Shown here piece after piece: positions 1 to 6,980 of a stretch of DNA of 19,705 nt. Under the pieces are notes generated by a model that had not been told where the DNA came from, did no database searches, and saw only the letters and a program-made list of their open reading frames with translations. The position numbers were made by a program, and so were the translations under genes. Source of the DNA: an uncultured Christensenella sp. (lineage in GTDB: Bacteria; Bacillota; Clostridia; Christensenellales; UBA1242). How positions within the stretch are numbered: position 1 is the stretch's first letter; every line of letters starts with the position of its first letter. The stretch covers positions 1 to 19,705 of the forward strand of contig CAJLLK010000014.1 in assembly GCA_905207515.1 (NCBI GenBank), in the 5' to 3' direction.

Positions 1-1428
1 CAAAGATTTTCCTTTCTTTAGCTTCACTTTTTTCAATGTTTCGCTTGCCAAAATCACTGGCACAGGGTTTGTCGTATGCTTGGTCAGTTTGTTTCCATCT
101 TTGTCCATCATTTCTTCCGCATTGCCATGGTCAGCCGTGATAATGCATGTTCCGCCAATCATCATCGTCGCAAGTGCAACGGCGTAGGCTTGCTTGTCCA
201 CACATTCAATCGCTTCTTTTGTGCTGTTGAAATTTCCAGTGTGGCCAATCATGTCTGGGTTTGAATAGTTCACCAAAACAAAGTCATATTTGTTTGACGA
301 AATTGCTTCCAAAACTTCAGCCGTGATTTCAAGCGCTCTCATTTTTGGATATCTTGAAAAATCTTTGACGTTGATGCTTTCAATCAGCTTTCTGTCTTCG
401 CCTTCATAAGGTTTTTCAATTCCGCCATTAAAAAAGAAAGTGACGTGAGCATATTTGGTCGTTTCAGCAATGTGAAACTGTTTTTTGCCGTTTTTTGAAA
501 GCACACTTGCCAGGTTGTCTTCAACAACGATTGGCGGATACATTGTGTTGAGTTTTTTCAGCTCAGCAGCGTATTGCGTCATCGCAGTGAACAAAAAATT
601 GTTCAGTTTTTTGGTCTCAAATTCTTTAAAATTTTCATCGGTCATGGCAAAAGCCAATTCTCTTGCTCTGTCTGAGCGATAATTAAAGAAAATGAAGCTG
701 TCGTTGTCAGAAAGTTTAGAGTTTTCGTCGATTATGCTCGGCTCAAAATATTCGTCATAAACTCCGTCGTCGTAACTTTTTTGCACCGCCTCTTCAGCCG
801 AGCTAAACTTTTTCCCTTCGCCAAAATAGAGCATTTTGTAAGCTTTTTCCAGGCGGTCATATCGTTTCTCTCTGTCCATGGCGTAAACTCTGCCAATGAT
901 TGTGCCAATTTTTGCATTTGTGCCAGAGATTTTTTCTTCGGTCTGTTTGATGAAACCAAGTCCGTCTCTTATGCCGGTGTCTCTGCCGTCCAAAATTGCG
1001 TGGATGTAGATGTTTTTGATGTCAAAATTTTTTGCAAGTTCCAAAATGGCAAACATGTGTTGAATGTCGGAATGCACGCCGCCATTTGAAAGCAAGCCCA
1101 TGATGTGCAAATTGCTTTTGTTTTTTTCTGCGTGGCTGAGAGCCTTCAAAAGTGCGGGATTTTTATAAAAATTTCCGTTTTCAATTTCGCTGTCGATGTG
1201 TTTGAGGTCTTGTAAAATCACTCTTCCACTTCCAAGCGTCAAGTGACCGACTTCGCTGTTTCCCATGACGCCTTTTGGCAAGCCGACATATTCTCCGCTC
1301 GCTTCAATTGTTGTGTGTGGATAAAGTTTTTTGAGCTTGTCTAGATATGGCGTCCCTTGGCTTTTTATTGCGTTCCCAAATTTTTCTTTTTTCTCTCCAA
1401 ATCCGTCCAAAATGACCAAAGTTACCAT
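1..1428 (-). CDS. gpmI: 2,3-bisphosphoglycerate-independent phosphoglycerate mutase, C-terminus cut by the window edge
   Basis: Cytosolic glycolytic enzyme that interconverts 3- and 2-phosphoglycerate using two Mn ions and a phosphoserine intermediate. The first 476 residues are present; the family is about 510 long, so roughly 35 are missing beyond base 1. Visible family motifs: LDGFG with metal-binding Asp8, GNSEVGH with the nucleophile Ser58, HSDIQH near residue 119, DGRDT, NYRSDRARE, a NPDMIGHTGN stretch and ADHGNAEEM, which carry the remaining metal ligands. All key residues seen are intact, so the enzyme should be active. The ATG is preceded by AAGGAG at good spacing and by a near-consensus promoter just upstream, so it is transcribed separately from the DUF378 gene before it. 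Other glycolytic genes may lie outside the window on the left. Confidence 0.96.
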   Translation of the reverse strand, partial: MVTLVILDGFGEKKEKFGNAIKSQGTPYLDKLKKLYPHTTIEASGEYVGLPKGVMGNSEVGHLTLGSGRVILQDLKHIDSEIENGNFYKNPALLKALSHAEKNKSNLHIMGLLSNGGVHSDIQHMFAILELAKNFDIKNIYIHAILDGRDTGIRDGLGFIKQTEEKISGTNAKIGTIIGRVYAMDREKRYDRLEKAYKMLYFGEGKKFSSAEEAVQKSYDDGVYDEYFEPSIIDENSKLSDNDSFIFFNYRSDRARELAFAMTDENFKEFETKKLNNFLFTAMTQYAAELKKLNTMYPPIVVEDNLASVLSKNGKKQFHIAETTKYAHVTFFFNGGIEKPYEGEDRKLIESINVKDFSRYPKMRALEITAEVLEAISSNKYDFVLVNYSNPDMIGHTGNFNSTKEAIECVDKQAYAVALATMMIGGTCIITADHGNAEEMMDKDGNKLTKHTTNPVPVILASETLKKVKLKKGKSL

Positions 1429-1445
1429 AATTTCTCCTTGCAAAT

Positions 1446-1474
1446 ATGATAAATTTTTCTAAACAAAATGTCAA
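1446..1474 (-). promoter_or_regulatory. Promoter of gpmI
   Basis: Reading the minus strand, TTGACA is followed after 17 bases by TATCAT, a near-consensus housekeeping sigma promoter. Predicted transcription starts around base 1439, leaving a leader of only about 11 bases that begins almost at the AGGAG ribosome binding site. The sequence is seen directly; activity is inferred. Confidence 0.7.
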
Positions 1475-1487
1475 ACGATTTGAAAAG

Positions 1488-1805
1488 TTAGCCGCTCAAA
1501 TGTTCGTCAAACAAATTTTGGTCGTTTTCAGGAACATTTTCTTTTCCCGCTTCAGCTTGAACTTTTGGCTCTGGTTTTTGTTCTTTTTTCTTTCTCTTTT
1601 CATAAACTTTGACCGAACCTTTGTTTGCTATCACGCGAATGATGAGATAAATGCAACCAAATCCAAACAAAATGTAAATCAGCCGCGAAAAAATGCTGGC
1701 TTGATAGCCAAAAAGTCCGGCGATAAAGTCATATTGCAAAAGCCCAATCAAAAGCCAATTTATTGAGCCAAGCACTGTCAAAATGAAAGCTATCAAAGTG
1801 AACAT
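1488..1805 (-). CDS. Small DUF378 (YuzA-like) membrane protein
   Basis: A 105-residue protein with two membrane helices (about residues 3-24 and 38-58) and a charged, Lys/Glu/Pro-rich cytoplasmic tail of about 45 residues. The segment NWLLIGLLQYDFIAGLFG matches the conserved core of the DUF378/YuzA family, which is widespread in Bacillota and has no established function. The reading frame extends 16 codons further upstream, but the ATG at 1805 is chosen because AAAGGAG lies at correct spacing before it and the two-helix family normally starts there. The long hydrophilic tail goes beyond the minimal family and is rich in Lys and Glu. It is co-directional with gpmI, 59 bases away, but gpmI has its own promoter. 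I found no convincing promoter for this gene. Confidence 0.85.
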   Translation of the reverse strand: MFTLIAFILTVLGSINWLLIGLLQYDFIAGLFGYQASIFSRLIYILFGFGCIYLIIRVIANKGSVKVYEKRKKKEQKPEPKVQAEAGKENVPENDQNLFDEHLSG

Positions 1806-1910
1806 AACAACTCCTTTTTGGTTATTATTTGAAAAATTTTCAAAAAAACTCAAATTTTGGAATAATTTTTGACAAATTTGAATACATTATTAAGAAATTT
1901 GCAAATTTAG

Positions 1911-1939
1911 TTGACTTTTGCAAAAGAATTGAATATAAT
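1911..1939 (+). promoter_or_regulatory. Promoter of greA
   Basis: TTGACT at 1911-1916, a 17-base spacer, and a perfect TATAAT at 1934-1939. Predicted transcription start is near 1946, which gives greA a leader of about 100 bases, unusually long for this window, where other leaders are 10-25 bases. Confidence 0.8.
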
Positions 1940-1965
1940 AATTTGCGTCAAAGTTAATATTCAAT
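1928..1965. repeat. Inverted repeat over the greA promoter (operator candidate)
   Basis: ATTGAATAT (1928-1936) and its exact reverse complement ATATTCAAT (1957-1965) flank the predicted transcription start. The left arm overlaps the -10 box and the centre sits almost exactly on the start site. This is the geometry of a repressor operator, but chance is possible in such AT-rich DNA. Confidence 0.4.
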
Positions 1966-1975
1966 CCAAAATAAT

Positions 1976-2016
1976 GGGCCTTAATGGTCGATTTTTTTAA
2001 TTGTCAACAGACAATT
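1976..2016 (+). promoter_or_regulatory. Structured greA leader: weak hairpin with U-run, then perfect hairpin
   Basis: Within the greA leader a short GGCC/GGTC hairpin (about 1977-1989) is followed by a run of seven Ts, like a weak intrinsic terminator. Immediately after comes AATTGTC-AACA-GACAATT (1999-2016), a perfect 7-bp stem with a 4-base loop. The ribosome binding site starts about 14 bases further on. Attenuation or a leader-derived small RNA is conceivable; the E. coli greA leader makes the GraL RNAs. This is inference from structure only. Confidence 0.4.
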
Positions 2017-2044
2017 TGAAATTTTAACAAAAGGAGATTTTGAA

Positions 2045-2515
2045 ATGGAAAAACACTATTTGACACCAGAAGGAAAAGCACAACTTGAAGAAAAATTGAA
2101 TTATTTTAAAACTGTGAAAAGACCAGAAGTTGTAAAGCGTATCGGCATTGCAAGAGAATATGGCGACCTTTCAGAAAATTCTGAATATGATGCAGCCAAA
2201 GACGAACAGGCTCAGGTGGAAGCTGAAATCGCTGAAATGGAAGAAATTTTGTTGAACGCCGAAGTTATCGACAAGAAAAAAATCAACTGCGACCAAGTGA
2301 ATGTAGGTTGCAAAGTCAAACTTTATGACGAAGATTTTGATGAAGAAGTGGAATATCGCATCACTGGCTCTTCTGAAAGCGACCCAAGAAATGGCGTCAT
2401 CAGCAACTTTTCTCCAGTCGGAAAAGCGCTCATTGGTCACAAAGTGGGCGACACTGTCAATGTCAGAACTCCTGGCGGCGAAGTGGTTTACAAAGTTATT
2501 TCAATCAATGTTTGA
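2045..2515 (+). CDS. greA: Transcription elongation factor GreA
   Basis: GreA rescues backtracked RNA polymerase by inserting its coiled coil into the secondary channel and stimulating transcript cleavage. The 156-residue protein has the standard length. Residues 1-75 form the antiparallel coiled coil; the tip motif REYGDLSENSEYDAAKDEQ carries the catalytic acidic residues Asp41 and Glu44, at the same numbering as E. coli GreA. The C-terminal FKBP-like domain (about 80-156) contains GSSESDP, ISNFSPVGKALIGHKVGD and ends in a beta strand. AAAAGGAG precedes the ATG at good spacing. The gene has its own strong promoter and a structured leader. An unrelated membrane protein gene follows 109 bases downstream, probably under its own weak promoter. 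Confidence 0.97.
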   Translation: MEKHYLTPEGKAQLEEKLNYFKTVKRPEVVKRIGIAREYGDLSENSEYDAAKDEQAQVEAEIAEMEEILLNAEVIDKKKINCDQVNVGCKVKLYDEDFDEEVEYRITGSSESDPRNGVISNFSPVGKALIGHKVGDTVNVRTPGGEVVYKVISINV

Positions 2516-2557
2516 TTGAGTTTTTCGTTGAAAAAAGAAAATTTTTATTGGAAAGAT

Positions 2558-2586
2558 TTGCATTTTCAGTGATTATGTGTTAAACT
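2558..2586 (+). promoter_or_regulatory. Possible promoter of the membrane protein gene at 2625
   Basis: TTGCAT, 17-base spacer and TAAACT precede the gene by about 40 bases. Both boxes deviate from consensus, so read-through from greA is an alternative; no convincing greA terminator was found. Confidence 0.3.
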
Positions 2587-2624
2587 TATCTTAGCTTTAA
2601 TTTTGCCTTTGAAAAGGATTTTTT

Positions 2625-3545
2625 ATGACGTTTGTAAATTCATTGAAATTGTTTGGTTCAAATTGGGTTAAAGTTCTCAAATTCTTTCTGTTTTATGTGG
2701 TGATTTGGGGGCTTTGTTTTGCTTTGTTTTTGCCGACTTTTTTTGAATTTCAAGACCTTATCGTTTCGCTTTTTCATCCAACAGCCATAAACTCTTTCAC
2801 AGGCGTTTTCTATGGCTCGCTTGGCGGAAACTTGCACAACCTTTTCAATTCGGTTTTGAATGTTTGCATAACTGCTTTTCAAACAAATTTGGGACTTGCC
2901 ATCTATGGGCTTGTTGTGATGTTTGTTTTTTTGCCGTTTCTTTTGAACATCGGAAAATATACCTTGCAAGAAATGCTTTATTATTACATGAATTCAAAAA
3001 GCAAGGTGGGATTTTTTAGCGCTCTTGTCAAGAGCCTTAAAAAATCTCTGTCTTTTGCCATTTGCAAAACGCTTTTCAACATTTTGTTTTTGGCAATTGT
3101 GTTGAGCGCGCTTTACGGCTTGTCTCTGGTGACCGATGCAAACTTTGTGACTTATGGCTTGCCTTGGGTTGTTTTCGTGGTTTTGGTGCTTTTATATTCA
3201 CTCAATTTGCTTTGCGTTCTCGGCTGGGCACCAGCGATGATTGTGTTCGATTGCAATGTTTTCAAGGCTTTCAGAAAAGGCATAAAAGCTGTCAAACGTC
3301 ATTTTTGGGCGACGGTTGCCACATCTGCTTTGGCGTTTGCGCTGTTCTGGGCAATTGTGCTTGTTTTGGGCGTTATAACTTTGGCTGTTCTTGTGCCAAT
3401 CATGACCGCATTTTTGTGCATCTACAACATGGTTGTGTTTTTCACAAGCCAAGGCATGAGATTTTATGTCAATGAAACAAACATTTTGACACCAAAAAAA
3501 CTTGAAGAAGTTGACAACATAAACAAAACAGCTTACATTTTGTAA
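2625..3545 (+). CDS. Polytopic membrane protein of unknown function
   Basis: I do not recognise this 306-residue protein. It is strongly hydrophobic with about six membrane segments: near 16-38, 88-110, 140-165, 175-205 and a long hydrophobic stretch at 228-270 that likely makes two helices. A cytoplasmic-looking basic loop (about 120-140) contains KSLKKSL, and a second (about 212-226) contains FRKGIKAVKRHFW. This repeated basic, amphipathic linker before a helix is common in DUF975-like and related Bacillota membrane proteins of poorly known function, but I cannot assign the family. The C-terminal 35 residues are soluble. AAAAGGA precedes the ATG. It sits between greA and rnj, both RNA metabolism genes, which says little about its role. 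No signal peptide apart from the first helix and no catalytic motif is visible. Confidence 0.8.
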   Translation: MTFVNSLKLFGSNWVKVLKFFLFYVVIWGLCFALFLPTFFEFQDLIVSLFHPTAINSFTGVFYGSLGGNLHNLFNSVLNVCITAFQTNLGLAIYGLVVMFVFLPFLLNIGKYTLQEMLYYYMNSKSKVGFFSALVKSLKKSLSFAICKTLFNILFLAIVLSALYGLSLVTDANFVTYGLPWVVFVVLVLLYSLNLLCVLGWAPAMIVFDCNVFKAFRKGIKAVKRHFWATVATSALAFALFWAIVLVLGVITLAVLVPIMTAFLCIYNMVVFFTSQGMRFYVNETNILTPKKLEEVDNINKTAYIL

Positions 3546-3567
3546 TCTTTTTGTTTTTTACATAACA

Positions 3568-3607
3568 GACAATTTTTTGTCGGCGTTTTCGCTCACGCCA
3601 CGAAAAC
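3568..3607 (+). terminator. Hairpin cluster before rnj: terminator or rnj leader structure
   Basis: GACAA-TTTT-TTGTC (3568-3581) is followed by a 7-bp stem GTTTTCG (3585-3591) with CGAAAAC (3601-3607), then a T-rich tract. An alternative stem, GGCGT (3582-3586) with ACGCC (3595-3599), excludes the second one. This may be a terminator for the upstream membrane protein gene or, if rnj is transcribed through it, a leader structure. I cannot decide from sequence alone. Confidence 0.4.
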
Positions 3608-3672
3608 TTTGTGTTTTGTTTGTTGCAAATGCATTTTGCGTTTGTATTGATTTTATTTAGAAGGAGAATTTT

Positions 3673-5328
3673 ATGAACAACAAATTGAAAATCACCTTTC
3701 TTGGCGGTGTGGGTGAAATTGGAAAAAATATGACCGCTTTTGAATATAACAACGAAATCATCGTTGTTGACGCAGGAATGACCTTCCCGGGCGACGACTT
3801 GCCAGGGATTGATGTTGTTATTCCTGATTTCACATATCTTATAAACAATCGTGACAAAGTCAAGGCTATCATCTTGACACACGGTCACGAGGATCACATT
3901 GGAGCACTTCCATTTGTTTTGTCAGAAATCAAAGCTCCAATCTATGGCACAAAATTGACTTTGGCTTTGGTCGAAAACAAGATGAAAGAACATCCAAAGG
4001 TTGCTTACAAAGCCATCACGGTAAAGCCGAAAAATGTGCTGAAAATTGGCTCATTTTCGGTGGAATTTATCAAGGTTTCGCACTCGATTGCTGGGTCGCT
4101 TGCACTTTGCATTTCAACGCCAGCAGGAAACGTTGTGCATACGGGCGACTTTAAAATCGATTTCGAACCAATTGACGGCGTAATGACCGATCTTCAAAGA
4201 TTTGGTGAGCTCGGCAAAAAGGGCGTAAACCTTTTGCTTTGCGAAAGCACAAATGTTTGCAGACCGGGCTATTCTATGAGCGAAAAAAGCGTCGGAAGAG
4301 CGCTTGAAGAAATCTTCAAATCACATCCAGACAACAGAATTTTTGTGGCAACTTTTGCTTCAAACATTCACAGGCTTCAACAGATTTTGAATTTGGCTGA
4401 AAAATATGGCAGAAAAGTTGCTTTTACGGGCAGGAGCATGATAAACATCATTGATGTCGGCATGAAAATTGGCGAAATTACTTTCAATCGTGACATTTTG
4501 GTCGACATTGACAAAATTGACAAATATGCCGACAAAGAACTTCTTATTGTCACAACAGGAAGCCAAGGCGAACCACTCAGTGCGTTGACAAGAATGGCTG
4601 CTGGCGACTTTAAGCAAATCAAGATTGGCGAAAACGACTTGATTGTCTTTTCTTCTTCGCCAATTCCTGGAAATGAAAAGAGTGTTTATAATGTTATCAA
4701 TTCACTTTTCCAAAAAGGCGCCGATGTCATCTATGACGAGCTGGAACAAGTGCATGCTTCTGGGCACGCTTGCCAAGAAGAAATCAAAACAATTCATGCG
4801 CTTGTGAAACCAAAGTTTTTCATGCCTATTCACGGTGAGTTTCGTCACTTGAGAATGCACAAACAGCTTGCCATGAGCCTTGGCATGGAAGAACGCAACA
4901 TCATTTTGCCAACCATTGGTGCGCAAATTGAAATGACGCCAAATTCACTTAAGAAAACGGGCTTTGTGATTGCCGGTCAGCGTTTGATTGACGGTTATGG
5001 CATTGGAGACATGGACAGCAACGTTTTGAGAGAAAGAAAACAACTCTCTGAAGACGGCATTTGCGTTGTCGTTATGACCATAAACAACATTTCTGGCGAA
5101 GTTGTGGCCGACCCATTTATCATCACGAGAGGTGTGGTTTATCAAGACGAAGCCGAAGCTTTTGTTCAAGATACGAAAAACATGATTATTGCCTCTTTGA
5201 AAGAACAAGACCTGCGCGGTTGCGACCCAACGGTTATCAAAAACACAATCAGAAGAAATGTTTCCAACTTTATTTACAGAAGAACAAAGCGTCGTCCAAT
5301 GATTTTGACGATTGTTCTGTTGGATTAG
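3673..5328 (+). CDS. rnj: Ribonuclease J
   Basis: Metallo-beta-lactamase/beta-CASP nuclease with 5'-3' exonuclease and endonuclease activity, central to mRNA decay and rRNA maturation in Bacillota. At 551 residues it has normal family length. The zinc-binding motif THGHEDHIG lies at 69-77, HTGDFKID with a metal Asp at 156-163, the beta-CASP domain at about 200-380 with TTGSQGEPLSAL at 294-305, and HASGHA at 361-366. PIHGEFRHL at 385-393 supplies the last metal His. All catalytic residues are present. The rest is the linker and a shortened-looking C-terminal domain with the conserved YRRTKRRPMI end. AGAAGGAG precedes the ATG. The methyltransferase gene starts 4 bases after the stop, so the two are translationally coupled. 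Only one RNase J gene is in this window; whether it is J1- or J2-like is not resolved, but intact motifs favour an active J1-type. Confidence 0.97.
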   Translation: MNNKLKITFLGGVGEIGKNMTAFEYNNEIIVVDAGMTFPGDDLPGIDVVIPDFTYLINNRDKVKAIILTHGHEDHIGALPFVLSEIKAPIYGTKLTLALVENKMKEHPKVAYKAITVKPKNVLKIGSFSVEFIKVSHSIAGSLALCISTPAGNVVHTGDFKIDFEPIDGVMTDLQRFGELGKKGVNLLLCESTNVCRPGYSMSEKSVGRALEEIFKSHPDNRIFVATFASNIHRLQQILNLAEKYGRKVAFTGRSMINIIDVGMKIGEITFNRDILVDIDKIDKYADKELLIVTTGSQGEPLSALTRMAAGDFKQIKIGENDLIVFSSSPIPGNEKSVYNVINSLFQKGADVIYDELEQVHASGHACQEEIKTIHALVKPKFFMPIHGEFRHLRMHKQLAMSLGMEERNIILPTIGAQIEMTPNSLKKTGFVIAGQRLIDGYGIGDMDSNVLRERKQLSEDGICVVVMTINNISGEVVADPFIITRGVVYQDEAEAFVQDTKNMIIASLKEQDLRGCDPTVIKNTIRRNVSNFIYRRTKRRPMILTIVLLD

Positions 5329-5332
5329 CGTC

Positions 5333-5920
5333 ATGATTGAAAAACAAGCTCTAAAAGGCTTTGAAAGCCATGATTATCGACCTTTTGTCAGAGAAAAAAC
5401 CGAAAAACTTTTGTTGGAATGTTTGAAGAAGTCAAAACCAAAGCGAATTTTGGAAATTGGCACTTTTTTGGGCTATTCGGCGCTTTTGATGCACGAAAAT
5501 TGCCCTGAAGCAGAGATTGTTTCAGTGGAAAAAGACCGACAAAATTTTGAGGACGCAACTGAAAATCTGAAGTCGACTTCAATAAAGCTTATAAATGACG
5601 ACGCCATGAACTTTTTGCAAAATTATCGCGGAGAAAAATTTGATTTTATCTTTTTGGACGGTCCAAAGGGGCAATATTTCAAATATTTCCCACTTCTGAA
5701 AGACATTCTTGCTGAAAATGGAACCTTGTTTTCAGATGACATTTTTTATTATGGCTTGGTCGAGCAACAAGGCAAAATTGACCACAAACATCGAAGCATC
5801 GTCAACAATTTGCGAAAATATATTGAGCTGCTTTCGAACGACAGCGACTTTGAAACCACTTTTTTTCATATTGATGACGGTGTCAGTGTCAGCATAAAGA
5901 AAAATGCAAGCAAAAATTAG
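5333..5920 (+). CDS. SAM-dependent O-methyltransferase, YrrM/TrmR-like
   Basis: A 195-residue Rossmann-fold class I methyltransferase of the O-methyltransferase family 3 type. SAM-binding motif I is EIGTFLGYSA at 41-50. The acidic residue after strand 2 lies in VEKD (65-68), FDFIFLDGPKGQY (103-115) is the motif with the metal-ligand Asp, and DD at 135-136 gives the second metal site. B. subtilis TrmR (YrrM), a tRNA 5-hydroxyuridine methyltransferase, belongs to this family, and pairing with RNase J would fit an RNA role. However, catechol-type or other small-molecule O-methyltransferases look alike, so I give no symbol. A TTG start 21 bases upstream would overlap rnj and has no ribosome binding site; the ATG follows GGAT at usable distance and is preferred. 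The stop codon sits in the loop of an intrinsic terminator. Confidence 0.88.
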   Translation: MIEKQALKGFESHDYRPFVREKTEKLLLECLKKSKPKRILEIGTFLGYSALLMHENCPEAEIVSVEKDRQNFEDATENLKSTSIKLINDDAMNFLQNYRGEKFDFIFLDGPKGQYFKYFPLLKDILAENGTLFSDDIFYYGLVEQQGKIDHKHRSIVNNLRKYIELLSNDSDFETTFFHIDDGVSVSIKKNASKN

Positions 5921-5936
5921 GCTTGCTTTTTGTTTT
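5906..5936 (+). terminator. Intrinsic terminator of the rnj-methyltransferase operon
   Basis: GCAAGC (5906-5911) pairs with GCTTGC (5921-5926) across a 9-base loop, followed by TTTTTGTTTT. The methyltransferase stop codon lies inside the loop, so terminating ribosomes may interfere with hairpin formation. Confidence 0.75.
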
Positions 5937-5957
5937 CTTTGTTTTTTCTTGAAATAT

Positions 5958-5986
5958 TTGTATTATTTGACAAAATCTGCTAAAAT
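5958..5986 (+). promoter_or_regulatory. Promoter positioned for a leaderless PAP2 transcript
   Basis: TTGTAT (5958-5963), 17-base spacer, TAAAAT (5981-5986). Seven bases after the -10 box is the A of the ATG at 5993, so transcription would begin on the start codon. No Shine-Dalgarno sequence is present between. Leaderless initiation is inferred, not shown. Confidence 0.5.
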
Positions 5987-5992
5987 AAAACT

Positions 5993-6547
5993 ATGGATTT
6001 CGAGATTAAACTTATTGAATTTTTGCAAGCAGGAAGAAGCCCGTTTTTTGACATGAGCTTTCAAGTTATTTCGCTTGTGGGCAGTTTTGTTGGGGTGATA
6101 GCTCTGTCCATCTTCTTTCTTCTTTTTAAGTGGAAGTTGTGTTTTTGGTATCTGTTCAGCTATGGCTTTGTCTATTTGACCGTCAGCATCATGAAAGCAA
6201 CAATTCAAAGGGTGCGACCGTTTAATTTGACTGACACTATCGCAAACATAGGCGACACAGTGACTGGTTTTAGTTTCCCAAGTGGGCATGCCGCTTGTGC
6301 GACTGCAATCGCAATTTTTATGGCATATTTTTTGTGGCAAATTTATAAGAAAAAATCAATGCGAATTTGCATTGTCATTGCCTGCACGCTCTATGTTGGG
6401 TTGGTTTGCCTTTCAAGAATGTATCTTGGTAAACATTTCTTGACAGATGTGCTTGCTGGGGTGGCAATTTCAGCGGCTATTTGTGTGATTGGGCTGCTTT
6501 TGATGAGAGCTGTTCAGAAAAAGAAGGAAGTGAAAAATGAGAATTAA
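5993..6547 (+). CDS. PAP2-family membrane phosphatase
   Basis: A 184-residue integral membrane phosphatase of the PAP2 (phosphatidic acid phosphatase 2) superfamily. The three active-site motifs are complete: K68-x6-R75-P76 (KATIQRVRP), P96-S-G-H99 (FPSGHA), and S141-R142-x5-H148-x3-D152 (SRMYLGKHFLTD). Hydrophobic helices near 25-47, 50-68, 100-117, 125-142 and 152-173 give the usual 5-6 span topology with the active site on the outer face. Likely substrates are undecaprenyl pyrophosphate (a BacA-like role in peptidoglycan carrier recycling) or a phospholipid phosphate; the sequence does not discriminate. There is no ribosome binding site, an in-frame stop lies 12 bases upstream of the ATG, and the promoter placement suggests a leaderless mRNA. 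The end overlaps tsaE by 11 bases, so the three genes 5993-7614 form one operon. Confidence 0.9.
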   Translation: MDFEIKLIEFLQAGRSPFFDMSFQVISLVGSFVGVIALSIFFLLFKWKLCFWYLFSYGFVYLTVSIMKATIQRVRPFNLTDTIANIGDTVTGFSFPSGHAACATAIAIFMAYFLWQIYKKKSMRICIVIACTLYVGLVCLSRMYLGKHFLTDVLAGVAISAAICVIGLLLMRAVQKKKEVKNEN

Positions 6548-6980
6548 AATGGAAATTTGCAATTTAAATCAAACAAGAGAGCTGGCAAAAGCCTTTTCAA
6601 AAATTTTGGTTCCGCCAATGATAGTGCTTTTGAAAGGTGACCTTGGAAGTGGCAAAACAACTTTTGTTAAAGACGTCGTCGCGGCACTTGGCAGCAAAGA
6701 TTTGGTCACAAGTCCGACTTTTACGCTTATGAACACCTATAATGCGGCTTTTCCAATCTATCATTTTGATATGTATCGCCTTTCTTCAGCGGAAGAAGCC
6801 AAGGCGGTCGGCTTTGAAGAATATTTTGACAAACAAAGGCTTGACGGTGTGTGTTTTGTTGAATGGCCAGAAAATGTTGCAGGGCTTATCAAACAATTTG
6901 ACTATGAAATTGAAATCACAAAGCGTGGAGAAAGGTTGAGAACGGTTTTGATAAAGGAGAACAGTCATGCTGGCAATTAA
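6537..6980 (+). CDS. tsaE: tRNA t6A biosynthesis ATPase TsaE
   Basis: Soluble P-loop ATPase required, with TsaB and TsaD, to attach threonylcarbamoyl to A37 of ANN-decoding tRNAs. At 147 residues it has family length. The Walker A motif GDLGSGKTT is at 34-42, followed by the hallmark TSPTFTLMNTY (about 59-69), the HFDMYRL segment near 77-83, and the conserved EWPE near 109-112. The first ATG is used because AAGGAAG lies about 7 bases before it; a second in-frame ATG 12 bases later is too far away. It overlaps the end of the PAP2 gene by 11 bases and the start of tsaB by 14 bases, so translational coupling is likely. The usual companions rimI and tsaD do not follow in this window. Confidence 0.95.
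   Translation: MRIKMEICNLNQTRELAKAFSKILVPPMIVLLKGDLGSGKTTFVKDVVAALGSKDLVTSPTFTLMNTYNAAFPIYHFDMYRLSSAEEAKAVGFEEYFDKQRLDGVCFVEWPENVAGLIKQFDYEIEITKRGERLRTVLIKENSHAGN

Noticed and set aside
781..1089. Plus-strand open frame within gpmI
   Set aside because: Antisense to an obvious gpmI reading frame with intact motifs.
1446..1766. Plus-strand open frame across the DUF378 gene
   Set aside because: The minus strand has a family match, ribosome binding site and membrane helices; this frame has none.
1806..1910. Promoter of the DUF378 gene
   Set aside because: Several TTG and TAAT boxes occur on the minus strand but none has both good boxes at 16-18 base spacing.
2516..2560. Terminator after greA
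   Set aside because: Only a weak TTTTTC/GAAAAA pairing without a proper GC stem is visible.
5312..5332. TTG start for the methyltransferase overlapping rnj
   Set aside because: No ribosome binding site; the ATG at 5333 follows GGAT and gives the usual family start.
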